Positions 26,897 through 36,777 of a DNA stretch of 64,000 nucleotides are shown one piece after another. The notes beneath the pieces were generated by a model. That model saw only the letters and a program-made list of their open reading frames with translations. It did not search any database and was not told the origin of the DNA. Numbering within the stretch: the first letter of the stretch is position 1; each line of letters begins with the position of its first letter. The translations under genes and the position numbers were made by a program. This DNA comes from Tamlana sp. I1 (GTDB lineage Bacteria; Bacteroidota; Bacteroidia; Flavobacteriales; Flavobacteriaceae): NCBI RefSeq assembly GCF_015355625.1, contig NZ_JACLAF010000006.1:1-64000 (forward strand), read 5' to 3'.

Positions 26897-28075
26897 TTAA
26901 GTATTCAAAAGTATGCAAGCTCGCGTGGTATGATAAGGCGCTTTCCACATACTTACTTTGTCTTCTTCTGTATATATTTTTCCGAATTTATCTGCTCTAA
27001 AAAACCACTCACCATGTTTATGGTCGATTAGATGATTTTTTGTGTAATTCCAAATTGCCAAAGAAGCATTTATATAATTTTCATCAGGATTTAAATGGTT
27101 TGCATATTTTAAACCAATTAAGGCTTCCACTTGTGGCCACCAATGTTTATCGGTATCGATATGATTAGTGCGTCTGTTTTTATCGTTCAACACACCACCA
27201 TCAACATCCAGAGCTTCCTTCAAAAAAGTATCGGCTACATTTAGCATTTTTGCGTTTGCTTTTTGGATTAAATCGATGTCGTTTAATGCTTTTGCTGCTT
27301 CAATAATTAACCATCCCGCTTCAATATCATGGCCATAAGAAATGCTGTTACTTAGAAGCTGCCATTGGTTATCGAAAAACAATTCATAATGATTATCGCT
27401 GTTCAAAAATTTATCAAAAAACAGATTTACAAGGCCTTTTAAAGCCTTTTTTAAATCGGCATTATCGTAAATTTTAAGCAGAGTTGTGTAGGCCTCTAAA
27501 ACATGAAGATGGGTATTCATGGTTTTCGATGCGTTCATGTCTTTTTCGCTTAAACGCATGTCTTCAATCGGAGTCCAATCTTCATTAAAAGCTTCAAAAT
27601 AACCTAAATTAACAGGGTCTTTCGCATGTTTTTCCAATTGCTGAAAAAGTTCAATCGCCCAAGCTTTAGCGGTTTCATTTTTTGAAAACAGATAATATTC
27701 CGATAAGGCATAAATCGTAAACGACTGCGCATAAACTTGTTTGCGTCTGTTTATGGGACGGCCTTGATAATCGAGTTCCCAAAACACGCCTTTATAAGTG
27801 TTGTCTTTAAAAAAAGTGATTAAGTACTGAAAAGCACGGTCGCAAATGCTTTGGTATGCGTTTGTTTTTAAATGATTTGAAGCTGCTGAAAACGACCAAA
27901 GAATTCGCGTATTTAAAATGATGCCTTTTGAAGCATTTTCAACCACTTTATTATCATGATTTATCTTCCCTACAAATCCACCAAATTCTTCATCCAATGT
28001 ATTTTTCATCCAATAACTTAGGATGTTTTTTAATTCTGAATGCAACTCAGCTTTTAGTAAACTATAGGTTTCCAT
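26897..28075 (-). CDS. Mannobiose 2-epimerase (AGE family)
   Basis: A 392-residue cytosolic (alpha/alpha)6-barrel protein of the N-acylglucosamine/cellobiose 2-epimerase family. Family segments are MKNTLDEEFGGFVGKI near the start, NTRILWSFSAA, ARAFQYL-type repeats, YGHDIEAGWLIIEA, and KHWWPQVEALIGLKYA near the end; these contain the histidines and tryptophans of the active site. In mannan operons this enzyme turns beta-1,4-mannobiose into mannosylglucose. The next gene upstream is the GH130 phosphorylase that uses that product, and the two are separated by only two bases, which makes mannobiose 2-epimerase far more likely than cellobiose epimerase. Confidence 0.9.
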   Translation of the reverse strand: METYSLLKAELHSELKNILSYWMKNTLDEEFGGFVGKINHDNKVVENASKGIILNTRILWSFSAASNHLKTNAYQSICDRAFQYLITFFKDNTYKGVFWELDYQGRPINRRKQVYAQSFTIYALSEYYLFSKNETAKAWAIELFQQLEKHAKDPVNLGYFEAFNEDWTPIEDMRLSEKDMNASKTMNTHLHVLEAYTTLLKIYDNADLKKALKGLVNLFFDKFLNSDNHYELFFDNQWQLLSNSISYGHDIEAGWLIIEAAKALNDIDLIQKANAKMLNVADTFLKEALDVDGGVLNDKNRRTNHIDTDKHWWPQVEALIGLKYANHLNPDENYINASLAIWNYTKNHLIDHKHGEWFFRADKFGKIYTEEDKVSMWKAPYHTTRACILLNT

Positions 28076-28077
28076 GA

Positions 28078-29244
28078 TTAATAAAGTCCCTTATTATTAT
28101 CGATTAATTGAATAATCGTGTTTACAGAATCCTGAGAGGTAAATTTATCTTCTGGCGTATTCATGCAATAATCTACAAGGCGATCTACGGTTGAAGTTGC
28201 CACGTGCATATTCGTATCGGATGACGCGTAATAAATATATACGGTGCCATCATCGTCGGTTATCCAACCATTGGAAAACAAAACATTAGACACATCGCCA
28301 ATTCTTTCATTTTTATAAGGCGCCATAAAATGACCACCTGGTCTGTGAATTACTTTTGAAATATCGTTTAAATCTGTCATAAACATATACAGGGTATACC
28401 GCAATCCAGCTGCTGTATTTCTGGCACCATGAGCGAGATGCAACCAGCCTTTTTCGGTTTTTATTGGCGCTGGCCCTAGTCCGTTTTTTAATTCATATAT
28501 CGTATGATACACTTTATCGTAAATGATGGTTTCTTCTTTAACTTCGGGATTTGTCATATCATCAATAAAACCAAAACCAATACCGCCACCGCTGCCTACG
28601 CTTATAAAGCCATCTTGCGGTCTTGTGTAAATGGCGTATTTCCCATTAACAAATTCGGGATGCAAAACAACATTACGCTGCTGTGCCGAACCTGAAATTA
28701 AATCTGGCAGGCGCTCCCAATTTTTTAAATCTTTGGTTCTTAAAATTCCTGCATTTGCAACCGCCGAACTGGTATCGCCTTCTGGAGCATCAGGATCTTT
28801 ACGCTCGGTACAGAAAATACCATAAATCCAGCCGTCTTCATGCTGAATTAAGCGCATATCGTACACATTAACATCGGGATGATCTTCAATTTGAGGAATC
28901 ACACAAGGTTTATCCCAAAACTTAAAATTATCGATGCCGTTAGGACTTTCCGCAATAGCGAAAAAAGATTTTCTATCATCACCTTCAACACGTACAACCA
29001 TCACGTAATTTCCGTTCCATTTCATGGCGCCAGAATTAAAAGCCGCATTAAAACCAATACGCTCAAGTTCTAAAGGGTTTGTTTCCGGATTTAAATCGTA
29101 ACGCCAATGCAGCGGCACATGCTCCGAAGTTAATACAGGGTTTTTAAAGCGTCTATAAATGCCATTATATCTTGAAATAGGCTTGTTTTTTTTGCTGATT
29201 AACTTCTTATAAGTTTTTTGCAATTTTTTTATATGATTAGCCAT
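28078..29244 (-). CDS. GH130 4-O-beta-D-mannosyl-D-glucose phosphorylase
   Basis: A 388-residue cytosolic five-bladed propeller of GH130. The N-terminal basic helix ([19 protein letters not shown]) and the segment [28 protein letters not shown] are those of GH130 subfamily 1. The catalytic acid is Asp129 in VNVYDMRL, close to the position known in the Bacteroides fragilis enzyme. Phosphate-binding arginine and histidine segments ([16 protein letters not shown]) are present. It cleaves mannosylglucose with phosphate into mannose-1-phosphate and glucose, saving ATP. It sits between the symporter and the epimerase, the same set of functions as in the B. fragilis mannan operon. Confidence 0.92.
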   Translation of the reverse strand: MANHIKKLQKTYKKLISKKNKPISRYNGIYRRFKNPVLTSEHVPLHWRYDLNPETNPLELERIGFNAAFNSGAMKWNGNYVMVVRVEGDDRKSFFAIAESPNGIDNFKFWDKPCVIPQIEDHPDVNVYDMRLIQHEDGWIYGIFCTERKDPDAPEGDTSSAVANAGILRTKDLKNWERLPDLISGSAQQRNVVLHPEFVNGKYAIYTRPQDGFISVGSGGGIGFGFIDDMTNPEVKEETIIYDKVYHTIYELKNGLGPAPIKTEKGWLHLAHGARNTAAGLRYTLYMFMTDLNDISKVIHRPGGHFMAPYKNERIGDVSNVLFSNGWITDDDGTVYIYYASSDTNMHVATSTVDRLVDYCMNTPEDKFTSQDSVNTIIQLIDNNKGLY

Positions 29245-29268
29245 TTTGAACAGTCTTTTTTTTAATTA

Positions 29269-31104
29269 TTAATCTAATTTTTCTTCTAATGAATTCCACC
29301 AAAACTTCTTTAATAGCACTAAACAAACTACTAAAACAGCAAGGGCAATATATACAGGCATGTTTTGCCTAAACACTAAATACATAGGTAGAATAACCAA
29401 TGTCGTTTGGGCTATGATTCCGATAGCAACATTAAACATGTCTCTTCCAAAATCGTTATTCTTTTTAAAGTCTAGATTTTCTAAAACCAATTGATCGTGT
29501 ACGGGTTTCCAAAACCCCCAGGGTCTTACATTTTTGTAAAAAGTTTTAAGTACGGCATCTTCAGTTGGTGGCGCAGAGTAGGTTCCAAGAATGCTTCCTA
29601 TTAAAGAAACAACAAGTAGGATGGGAAATAAATACAGTGCATTTACAGTTGGAAATAGTTGTGGTACAATTGCCGCAGCCAACAAACCAGCAACCATGCC
29701 CCAGAAAAAACCTTCGCCATTAAAACGCCACCAATGCCATTTTAAAATGTTAGCCCCCACATAACTACCATACAGTACAGATACTATAATGTTTAGAATG
29801 GCGTTTACGTTTTCGGCAAAAAAGCCTAAAACAATACTTACAACTACCACCACGATACCCGTTAGGTAATTCATGTTTTTTATTTGAAAAGGTGTTGCAT
29901 CTGGTTTGGTGTATTTTAAATAAATATCGTTTACCAAATACGCTTGTGCAGCATTAAGTGTTCCAGCAAATGTGGACATAAACGCAGCTATTAAACCTGC
30001 TAACAGAAGTCCTAACAAGCCTACAGGAACAAATTCCTTAATAGCTGTAGGTAAAATTAATTCGAAATCTATTTGCCCCGTGGAGTTTAATAAGTTTAAT
30101 TGATCGTAATACACTAATGCCAATGCGGCAAAACCCGCAATCATTAAATACCGAATAGGCATTAAAATAACAGATACAAAACCACTCATTTTTGAAGCTT
30201 CTGCAGGTGATTTTGTAGATAAAATTTTCTGCATATCGTAAGTTGGCGCTGGCCCAGCAATACTTACAAGCACCCCTTTAAAAAGCATCATAAATAAAAG
30301 GTAGGTAAAAAGGCCGTAACCATCACTTTTAATTTTATCGGTAACCTCTGGAATAATTGCACTCCAATCCATATCCAAACCACCAACAAAAGGACTCATC
30401 CAATGTTCTGGAACTTGAAGATTTCCTGTGCCAACTGCTTGCCAGCCTAAGTAACCAATAACCAATGCAGCAATCGTCATGATAGCAAATTGCACTACAT
30501 CGGCCCAAACAATACCAGACATACCCCCTAATAACGAATAGAACACCGCAAATATGGTAAATAGTGTACCGTAAAAGTGTGGCACATATGCTAACGGAAT
30601 ATTAAATGGCACATAATTACTAACGAGTTCCCAAGGCACAAAAATTTCAACAAATTTTCCTAAGCCTATAAAACCATAAGCCAAATAACCCAAGCATACA
30701 ATAAGCGCAAATACAACCACAATAATGTGCGATAATTTAGCGCCTTTACCAAAACCAAAACGTGTTCCTATCCACTCTGCGCCTGTGGTGGCATTAGAAC
30801 GTCTTAACCATTTTGATAAATAAACCATTAAAAATATTTGATTAAAAACAGGCCATAACCACGGAATCCAAGCACTTTTTATACCATAAACAAACATAAG
30901 TGTAACCAACCAAATGGTTCCAGAAATATCGAACATTCCTGAAGCATTAGAAAGCCCTAACAAATACCATGGTATCGATTTGCCACCTAACAAATAATCG
31001 TCTTTACTTTTTTGAGCTTTTTTTCGAAGCACTAATCCAATTACAACTATAGTAACGAGGTATGCGGCAATAATTAACAAATCTACTGAGTGCAGTAATT
31101 CCAT
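29269..31104 (-). CDS. Sodium:solute symporter (probable manno-disaccharide transporter)
   Basis: A 611-residue inner-membrane protein with about 13-14 hydrophobic helices of the SSS family (SSF). Typical segments are LLGGKSIPWYLLGLSNASGMFDISG in the first helices, where the sodium-binding region lies, and AFMSTFAGTLNAAQAYLVNDIYLKY around the middle. Its place between GH26 and the mannosylglucose phosphorylase suggests that it imports mannobiose or mannosylglucose from the periplasm; this is inference from context. It is spaced 24 bases from the GH130 gene and 7 bases from the GH26 gene and is clearly in the same operon. Confidence 0.85.
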   Translation of the reverse strand: MELLHSVDLLIIAAYLVTIVVIGLVLRKKAQKSKDDYLLGGKSIPWYLLGLSNASGMFDISGTIWLVTLMFVYGIKSAWIPWLWPVFNQIFLMVYLSKWLRRSNATTGAEWIGTRFGFGKGAKLSHIIVVVFALIVCLGYLAYGFIGLGKFVEIFVPWELVSNYVPFNIPLAYVPHFYGTLFTIFAVFYSLLGGMSGIVWADVVQFAIMTIAALVIGYLGWQAVGTGNLQVPEHWMSPFVGGLDMDWSAIIPEVTDKIKSDGYGLFTYLLFMMLFKGVLVSIAGPAPTYDMQKILSTKSPAEASKMSGFVSVILMPIRYLMIAGFAALALVYYDQLNLLNSTGQIDFELILPTAIKEFVPVGLLGLLLAGLIAAFMSTFAGTLNAAQAYLVNDIYLKYTKPDATPFQIKNMNYLTGIVVVVVSIVLGFFAENVNAILNIIVSVLYGSYVGANILKWHWWRFNGEGFFWGMVAGLLAAAIVPQLFPTVNALYLFPILLVVSLIGSILGTYSAPPTEDAVLKTFYKNVRPWGFWKPVHDQLVLENLDFKKNNDFGRDMFNVAIGIIAQTTLVILPMYLVFRQNMPVYIALAVLVVCLVLLKKFWWNSLEEKLD

Positions 31105-31111
31105 ATAGAGG

Positions 31112-32260
31112 TTATAGTTTTAGTTGGTTTATATCTTTTAAGAACAAGGTTTTTGGGGCATTTTCAAAAGCTTTAAAATCAGCTTCACTGGCATGGCCTT
31201 TATAAGGCATATAATGATGCTTTTTGGTATGATTTCTCCAGAATAAAACCCAAGAAATTCCTGTGTTTTCAAGATTGGGGTAAACCACTTGCGAAAACCA
31301 ATTAGCTGTGGTTATAGCCTCCAAGCCTGTTTCGGTAAAAGCATATAATTTATCCTTTGTTTTTGCTATGCTTTGTACCAAGTTTAAATCATGCACTGCA
31401 GCAGCAATATAATCTTCAGAGTTTTTAAAATCGTAAATATCAATTCCTAAAATATCCACATATTTATCCCCAGGGTAAAAGGCCAAATAGTCATCTTCAG
31501 GATTTAATTTATTAGGAGAATAAACATAAAACAAGTTATGTAATTTATGCTGATCTCTTAAAACACGTACCGTATTACGCCATAATTGAATGTACTCGAT
31601 AGCGTTACAGTTAGGATTTCCCCACCAAAACCAAGCACCATTCATTTCATGAAAAGGCCTAAAAGCAACAGGAATTGTTTTTCCTTTATATTTTAATGAT
31701 TTTAAAAAAACAGCCACGCGTTCTAACCATAAATTATACTTTTCTACATACTGCCCTTCACCAATAATGGTGTTTACCGCAGGAGTTGCATCCCAAGAAT
31801 CGCCATTCGTTTTAGGATTATCGGCATGCCAGCTAATGGTTATAATCCCTCCCTTACTATAGGCATCTATAATAAGTTCGCGCATGGTATTAAAAGGAAT
31901 GCCATCTATATTTTTATCGCTTGCCAATTCTATTTTACTAATATCAAAACCATAAACGGCAGGAAAATCGCCAATAACATCATGAACATCACTTTTTTCA
32001 ACATTTGGGAAATCTGATTTTGTCCAACCAATGCCATAAGCGGTATCGTCTTGATGCCCTACAGCAAAGCCTTCTTTAGAAATATAGTATAGTTTTTTGT
32101 GTAGTTTTTTTAATTCTTTGGAAGCCTTAGCATCAACTAAATCGGGTTTTTTATAATCCGCATTATAAAGTGATTTACAAGACGTACACAAAAACACACC
32201 CCCTATTAAGAGGTGTGCTAAAAATTTAGATGAAATAAGAAATTTCTTATTTTTTTGCAT
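31112..32260 (-). CDS. GH26 beta-mannanase/mannobiohydrolase lipoprotein
   Basis: The protein is about 382 residues when started at MQKNKKFLIS, which puts a proper lipoprotein signal at the N-terminus (LCTSC, Cys28). The GH26 residues are acid/base Glu205 in FRPFHEMNGAWFWWG and nucleophile Glu310 in YAFTETGLE, with SWHADNP as the substrate strand. It is shorter than the GH26 at 25629 and lacks the acidic linker, so it is probably periplasmic and may release mannobiose from imported oligosaccharides. The frame extends to 32308, but the added 16 residues would spoil the signal peptide. It is the first gene of the minus-strand mannan operon. Confidence 0.9.
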   Translation of the reverse strand: MQKNKKFLISSKFLAHLLIGGVFLCTSCKSLYNADYKKPDLVDAKASKELKKLHKKLYYISKEGFAVGHQDDTAYGIGWTKSDFPNVEKSDVHDVIGDFPAVYGFDISKIELASDKNIDGIPFNTMRELIIDAYSKGGIITISWHADNPKTNGDSWDATPAVNTIIGEGQYVEKYNLWLERVAVFLKSLKYKGKTIPVAFRPFHEMNGAWFWWGNPNCNAIEYIQLWRNTVRVLRDQHKLHNLFYVYSPNKLNPEDDYLAFYPGDKYVDILGIDIYDFKNSEDYIAAAVHDLNLVQSIAKTKDKLYAFTETGLEAITTANWFSQVVYPNLENTGISWVLFWRNHTKKHHYMPYKGHASEADFKAFENAPKTLFLKDINQLKL

Positions 32261-32337
32261 TTGGTAATTATTTTTTGATAATTTTGTATCATTCAAGATG
32301 TAAAACATGAAAATTTACATCAATAATATTACGAAGT

Positions 32338-32345
32338 CAAAAATA
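32338..32345 (-). promoter_or_regulatory. Candidate -7 box for the mannan catabolic operon
   Basis: TATTTTTG on the minus strand matches TAnnTTTG and lies 78 bases before the GH26 start codon. No -33 TTTG is at the right distance, as expected for a promoter that needs an activator. Confidence 0.45.
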
Positions 32346-32363
32346 GGGATTAAACAAAGCATA

Positions 32364-32387
32364 ATAATGATATTATTTTATCATTAT
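32364..32387. promoter_or_regulatory. Inverted repeat between the divergent AraC and GH26 genes
   Basis: Perfect 9-bp arms (ATAATGATA and TATCATTAT) are separated by 6 bases. They lie just upstream of the candidate -7 box of the GH26 operon and about 26 bases before the AraC start. The placement suggests an operator for the AraC-type regulator, although AraC sites are often direct repeats and the DNA is very AT-rich. Confidence 0.35.
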
Positions 32388-32412
32388 AATAAAATATAAT
32401 TACGTTTAAAAG

Positions 32413-33291
32413 ATGAATATATTAGATAAAGTACACAGAGAGATCACTCCATTATCCCCTGAAGATAGTTTTTTAGTATTTGACAGAGTGAAAGAAAACT
32501 TTGATTTCCCCATTCATTTTCATCCCGAATACGAATTAAATTTCATAAAAAACGGCAAAGGTGTAAATCGCGCTATTGGCGACAGCATTGAAGAAATTGA
32601 CAACATTGAACTGGTTTTAATCGGCCCCAATCTTCACCACGGCTGGATAGACAACAACTGTAAAAGCAAAGAAATACGTGAGATTACAATTCAGTTCCAC
32701 GAGAACTTATTTAATGACGAGCTTTTATCTAGAAAAATCATGCTCCCTATAAAAGACATGTTTGACAGATCGATACACGGTATTTTATTTTCAAAAAAAA
32801 TTAGTGAAGAGATGTTTGAACGCATCTCACAAGTCTCAAAACTAGACAGTATGGATTATTTTCTAGAGCTCACCTCCATACTGTACGATTTAGCCAACTC
32901 GAGAAATCAACGCCTTCTATCGACATACACCGCAACTCGAGACAGCTTTGAAAACAGTGACAAAATCAAAAAAATATACGAATACGTACAGGAAAACTAC
33001 GATAAGAAAATTACACTTCCTGAAGCAGCAGAACTGGTAAACATGAGTCAAGTTTCTTTTAACAGGTTCATGAAAAAAAGAACAGGAAAAACATTTGTAG
33101 ACTACGTAAACGACGTTCGCATAGGTTATGCCGCCATTAAATTAATTGAAAAAGACGTGAGCATTTCTGAAATCGCATTTCATTGCGGCTTCAATAATAT
33201 TGCAAATTTTAACCGCGTATTTAAAAAGGCAAAAAAATGCACACCTAGCCAATACAAAAATGACTTTTCAGGAATAAAAAGAATACTATAA
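32413..33291 (+). CDS. AraC family transcriptional regulator of the mannan locus
   Basis: A 292-residue cytosolic regulator. The N-terminal half is a cupin sensor domain (FDFPIHFHPEYELNFIKNGKGVNRAIGD, GPNLHHGWID). The C-terminal third is a double helix-turn-helix of the AraC family (ITLPEAAELVNMSQVSFNRFMKKRTG, then ISEIAFHCGFNNIANFNRVFKKAKKCTPSQY). It is divergent from the GH26-symporter-phosphorylase operon and sits just ahead of susC, so it is the natural candidate to sense an imported manno-oligosaccharide and activate both. No hybrid two-component or ECF regulator is present in this locus. Confidence 0.9.
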   Translation: MNILDKVHREITPLSPEDSFLVFDRVKENFDFPIHFHPEYELNFIKNGKGVNRAIGDSIEEIDNIELVLIGPNLHHGWIDNNCKSKEIREITIQFHENLFNDELLSRKIMLPIKDMFDRSIHGILFSKKISEEMFERISQVSKLDSMDYFLELTSILYDLANSRNQRLLSTYTATRDSFENSDKIKKIYEYVQENYDKKITLPEAAELVNMSQVSFNRFMKKRTGKTFVDYVNDVRIGYAAIKLIEKDVSISEIAFHCGFNNIANFNRVFKKAKKCTPSQYKNDFSGIKRIL

Positions 33292-33489
33292 TACATTGTA
33301 TTCAAAAAAACAACCTTCAGACAACCGAGGAAAGTCACTACATAATTGTATTAAAAAGCAACTTCTGTGTTTTAATACATGACATTTTATACCCTTCACT
33401 GAAAAACCCCTTCCTCAAACTTCATTTTAAACGCAAATATTTTACTTGAATATGACAAAATAATATTAACAGGCGTTTAACATTTCCTC

Positions 33490-33497
33490 TAAATTTG
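33490..33497 (+). promoter_or_regulatory. -7 box upstream of mannan susC
   Basis: TAAATTTG matches TAnnTTTG and lies 88 bases before the susC start, leaving a leader of about 80 nt. The 293-bp region between the AraC gene and susC (33292-33584) holds nothing else that I recognise. No TTTG occurs 19 bases upstream, again suggesting activator-dependent transcription. Confidence 0.5.
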
Positions 33498-33584
33498 AAT
33501 TCACTAAACAATTACCTAAGAAAATGAATTTTTCTTAAAATAAATGAATAATAATTCACAATAAACTAACTAATTCTTAAAGAC

Positions 33585-36500
33585 ATGCAAAAAACAGTAT
33601 TTAGAAACAAGTACGGTGGCACGAATCAGTGCTTTCTACTATTACTATTCTTTCTAATTAGCCAGATTGCTTTAGCTCAAACCACAGTTACAGGATCTAT
33701 TAAGGATTCCAGTGGATTGCCGCTTTTAGGCGTTGCCATTTTGGAACAAGGCACGAATAATGGTGCAATTTCAGATTTTGACGGCTCCTATTCTATTGAA
33801 GTTAACAACAAAGCCAGCTTAGTTTACAGTTACTTAGGCTATAAATCGCAGGTCATTACTGTTGGAAACCAAACAGTAATAAATGTGAGTCTGGAAGAGT
33901 CTGCCGAAAGCTTAAACGAAGTGGTTATTATTGGTTATGGCGCACAAAAAAGAAGCGACATCACTAGTGCGATTTCTTCGGTTCAAGCCAAAGATATTGA
34001 AGATTTAAAACAAATTAATGTCGACCAAATGCTTCAAGGTAAAGCATCTGGGGTTTCTGTAACAAATAACTCTGGTGCACCTGGAGGCGCAGCTTCTATT
34101 CGAATTAGAGGAACAACTTCCATTACAGGAACCAACGAACCTTTATACATTATTGATGGCGTGCCAATTTCTGGTGATGCCACAGGACGATCAACCAGCG
34201 GACAACCACTAGCAGGGAAAGATGGTTTTTCTTCATCTGGAGGCTCTGGAAATAATGCGGTAAGCCCACTATCTATGGTAAACCCGAACGATGTGGAAAG
34301 TATTGACATCTTAAAAGATGCTTCGGCAACCGCTATTTATGGATCTAGAGGTGCTAATGGTGTAATTATTATCACAACTAAATCTGGTAAAAAAAATGGC
34401 GGAAAAATCGCTTATGAAGGCTACACCTCTATTGTTACAAATTACAAAAACCTTGAGGTTATGGATTTGCAACAATACGCTAAAAACAAAACAGAGTTAG
34501 CCAACCTTTTTGGATTTCAAACGCGTCCAGAATTTTCACATCCAGAACTTTTAGGAAAAGGCACCGATTGGCAAAACGAGGTTTACCAAACCGCCATTTC
34601 TAAAAACCATCAAATATCATTTTCTGGAGCTAAAGGTGGCACCAACTTCTATTTGTCTGGAGGTTTTCTAGACCAAGAAGGCACCATTATTAATTCTGGA
34701 TTAAAACGCTATACAACCCGATTAAACGTGAATTCCGATTTAAAAAGTTGGGTTACTGTTGGCGCCAATTTTTCGGCAGGAATTACCAACGAAAGAATTA
34801 CAGTAAACCAAAGTTTTGGTGGTTTAATAAGCAACACACTACTTCAGTCGCCAGATATTCCGGTTAAAAATGCCGATGGTTCTTTTGCCGGCCCACCAAG
34901 TCCAGACCAAAGTGCTACGTATTTTAATCCGGTAGCAGAAGCGCTTACTAGAAAAAATTCCTTGATTAGAAAAAACTTCTTAGGTAACGTTTACGCCGAT
35001 TTTCATATTGTAAAAGGGCTAACCTACCGCATTGAACTTTCTGCAAACACAGAATTCTCAGAAAATGAAGATTTTAGACCTTCATATAAATGGGGTGCTC
35101 AAGAAAATGTGACTGCCGATTTAGACACTAGAAATCAGAACTGGTATTCAACAAATTTTAAAAACTTGTTAACCTATCACAGGACTATAAACAAACATGA
35201 TTTTACAGCCATGGTTGGTCAAGAAGCTAACGATAGCCATTGGAAAGGGGTAATAACCTCATCAAACGATTTTAAAACAAACGAAAACTACAGCATCAAC
35301 CTAGCAAATCCAGATAACAATACGGTAACTGGATACCAAGGTAGTGCTTCAATTTCATCGTTTTTCGGACGTATTATTTATAATTATGATGACCGATATA
35401 GCATAACAGGATCGATTCGCTCAGACACCTCATCAAAATTCGACCCTACAACCGATAATCAAACGGGGGTTTTCAAAGCCATTTCTGGATCTTGGAAATT
35501 ATCCAACGAGGCCTTTATGAAGAACACTAAAAAATACATTGACAACATCAAATTTAGAGTTGGATATGGTGAAACAGGAAATCAACAAATTGAAAACAAC
35601 AGATATACCGCCTTATTAAACTCGCAAAACTCGGCTTTAGGAAGCGGATTTCTTGTATCCAATTCGCCTAACCCAGATTTAACTTGGGAATCTTTAAATC
35701 AGACAAATTTTGGTTTAGACTTTACTCTGTTTAACGCTTCGTTCTTAGCCAGTATCGATGTATTTAATAAAACCTCTGAAGACTTTTTATTTCAAGTACC
35801 ATTACCCGATTACTTAACGGGCGGTGGTAACCAGTACGGCGGAATTTCTGCGCCATTTTCAAATCTAGGTACCATGGAAAACAAAGGCTACGAATTTAGC
35901 CTAAGCTATAACCTAGCCACCGAAAACTTTAGCTGGAACAGTAATTTTATCTACTCTTACTACGCCAATACATTAGTTGACATTCAAGACGGCATCGTTT
36001 TAACACAGCAAGTAAACACTAACGGTTACCAACCTGTAGTGGTTACAAACACCATTATTGGAGAGCCTATTGGTCAATTTTACGGCTATGTTGCCGAAGG
36101 GCTTTTTAATGATATGGACGATTTAAACAACGCTCCTATTCAATTCGGACAGGCAGTTGGTACCGCAAGTGGCGAAACTTATTTGGGCGATGTTAAGTAT
36201 AAAGATGTAAATGGCGATGGTGTGGTAGACACATCTGACAAAACAATTATTGGGAGTCCGCATCCAGATTTCACCTTCGGATTTACAAACAACTTTAAAT
36301 ACCGTCAATTTGATTTATCTGTATTTTTACAAGGATCGTACGGTAACGATGTTATGAATTTAACCCGAAGAGCTGGAACAAAAAATGCTTCGTTATATGA
36401 AAATCAATTGGTTGAAGCTGCCAACTATTGGACACCAACAAACACGAATACCGATATTCCTAGACCAATTGCCGATTTATCGAACACAAACTTACTCATA

Positions 36501-36767
36501 TCAAGCCGTTATCTAGAAGACGGTTCGTATATAAGAATTCAAAACGTAACTTTAGGTTATTCCTTGCCATTAGATATTTTAAGCAAATTTAAAATGTCTC
36601 GATTCCGAATTTATGGAACGGCTCAAAATCTAGTCACTTTTACAAATTATTCTGGTTACGACCCTGAGATAGGTGCCTTTAACCAAAGTCCGCTATTAGC
36701 AGGAATAGACAATGGAAGGTATCCATCTCCAAGAACATTTTCAATAGGTGTAAACGTAGAATTTTAA
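33585..36767 (+). CDS. susC: SusC/RagA TonB-linked outer-membrane transporter (mannan locus)
   Basis: A 1060-residue protein with a signal peptide (cleavage near LAQTT), a carboxypeptidase-regulatory-like domain (TVTGSIKDSSGLPLLGVAIL), a TonB-box/plug junction (LNEVVIIGYGAQKRSDITSAISS), a plug containing GASGGAASIRIRG-like sequence and YIIDGVPISG, and a 22-strand barrel ending NVEF with a terminal aromatic. It imports large manno-oligosaccharides in complex with the SusD lipoprotein encoded 10 bases downstream. The short N-terminal region before the regulatory-like domain excludes an anti-sigma signalling extension, consistent with AraC rather than ECF control. Confidence 0.95.
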   Translation: MQKTVFRNKYGGTNQCFLLLLFFLISQIALAQTTVTGSIKDSSGLPLLGVAILEQGTNNGAISDFDGSYSIEVNNKASLVYSYLGYKSQVITVGNQTVINVSLEESAESLNEVVIIGYGAQKRSDITSAISSVQAKDIEDLKQINVDQMLQGKASGVSVTNNSGAPGGAASIRIRGTTSITGTNEPLYIIDGVPISGDATGRSTSGQPLAGKDGFSSSGGSGNNAVSPLSMVNPNDVESIDILKDASATAIYGSRGANGVIIITTKSGKKNGGKIAYEGYTSIVTNYKNLEVMDLQQYAKNKTELANLFGFQTRPEFSHPELLGKGTDWQNEVYQTAISKNHQISFSGAKGGTNFYLSGGFLDQEGTIINSGLKRYTTRLNVNSDLKSWVTVGANFSAGITNERITVNQSFGGLISNTLLQSPDIPVKNADGSFAGPPSPDQSATYFNPVAEALTRKNSLIRKNFLGNVYADFHIVKGLTYRIELSANTEFSENEDFRPSYKWGAQENVTADLDTRNQNWYSTNFKNLLTYHRTINKHDFTAMVGQEANDSHWKGVITSSNDFKTNENYSINLANPDNNTVTGYQGSASISSFFGRIIYNYDDRYSITGSIRSDTSSKFDPTTDNQTGVFKAISGSWKLSNEAFMKNTKKYIDNIKFRVGYGETGNQQIENNRYTALLNSQNSALGSGFLVSNSPNPDLTWESLNQTNFGLDFTLFNASFLASIDVFNKTSEDFLFQVPLPDYLTGGGNQYGGISAPFSNLGTMENKGYEFSLSYNLATENFSWNSNFIYSYYANTLVDIQDGIVLTQQVNTNGYQPVVVTNTIIGEPIGQFYGYVAEGLFNDMDDLNNAPIQFGQAVGTASGETYLGDVKYKDVNGDGVVDTSDKTIIGSPHPDFTFGFTNNFKYRQFDLSVFLQGSYGNDVMNLTRRAGTKNASLYENQLVEAANYWTPTNTNTDIPRPIADLSNTNLLISSRYLEDGSYIRIQNVTLGYSLPLDILSKFKMSRFRIYGTAQNLVTFTNYSGYDPEIGAFNQSPLLAGIDNGRYPSPRTFSIGVNVEF

Positions 36768-36777
36768 AAAAACAAAA

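Noticed and set aside
26897-28075. Cellobiose 2-epimerase as the identity of the AGE-family protein
   Set aside because: The family allows it, but the two-base link to a GH130_1 phosphorylase and the mannanase operon fit mannobiose 2-epimerase better.
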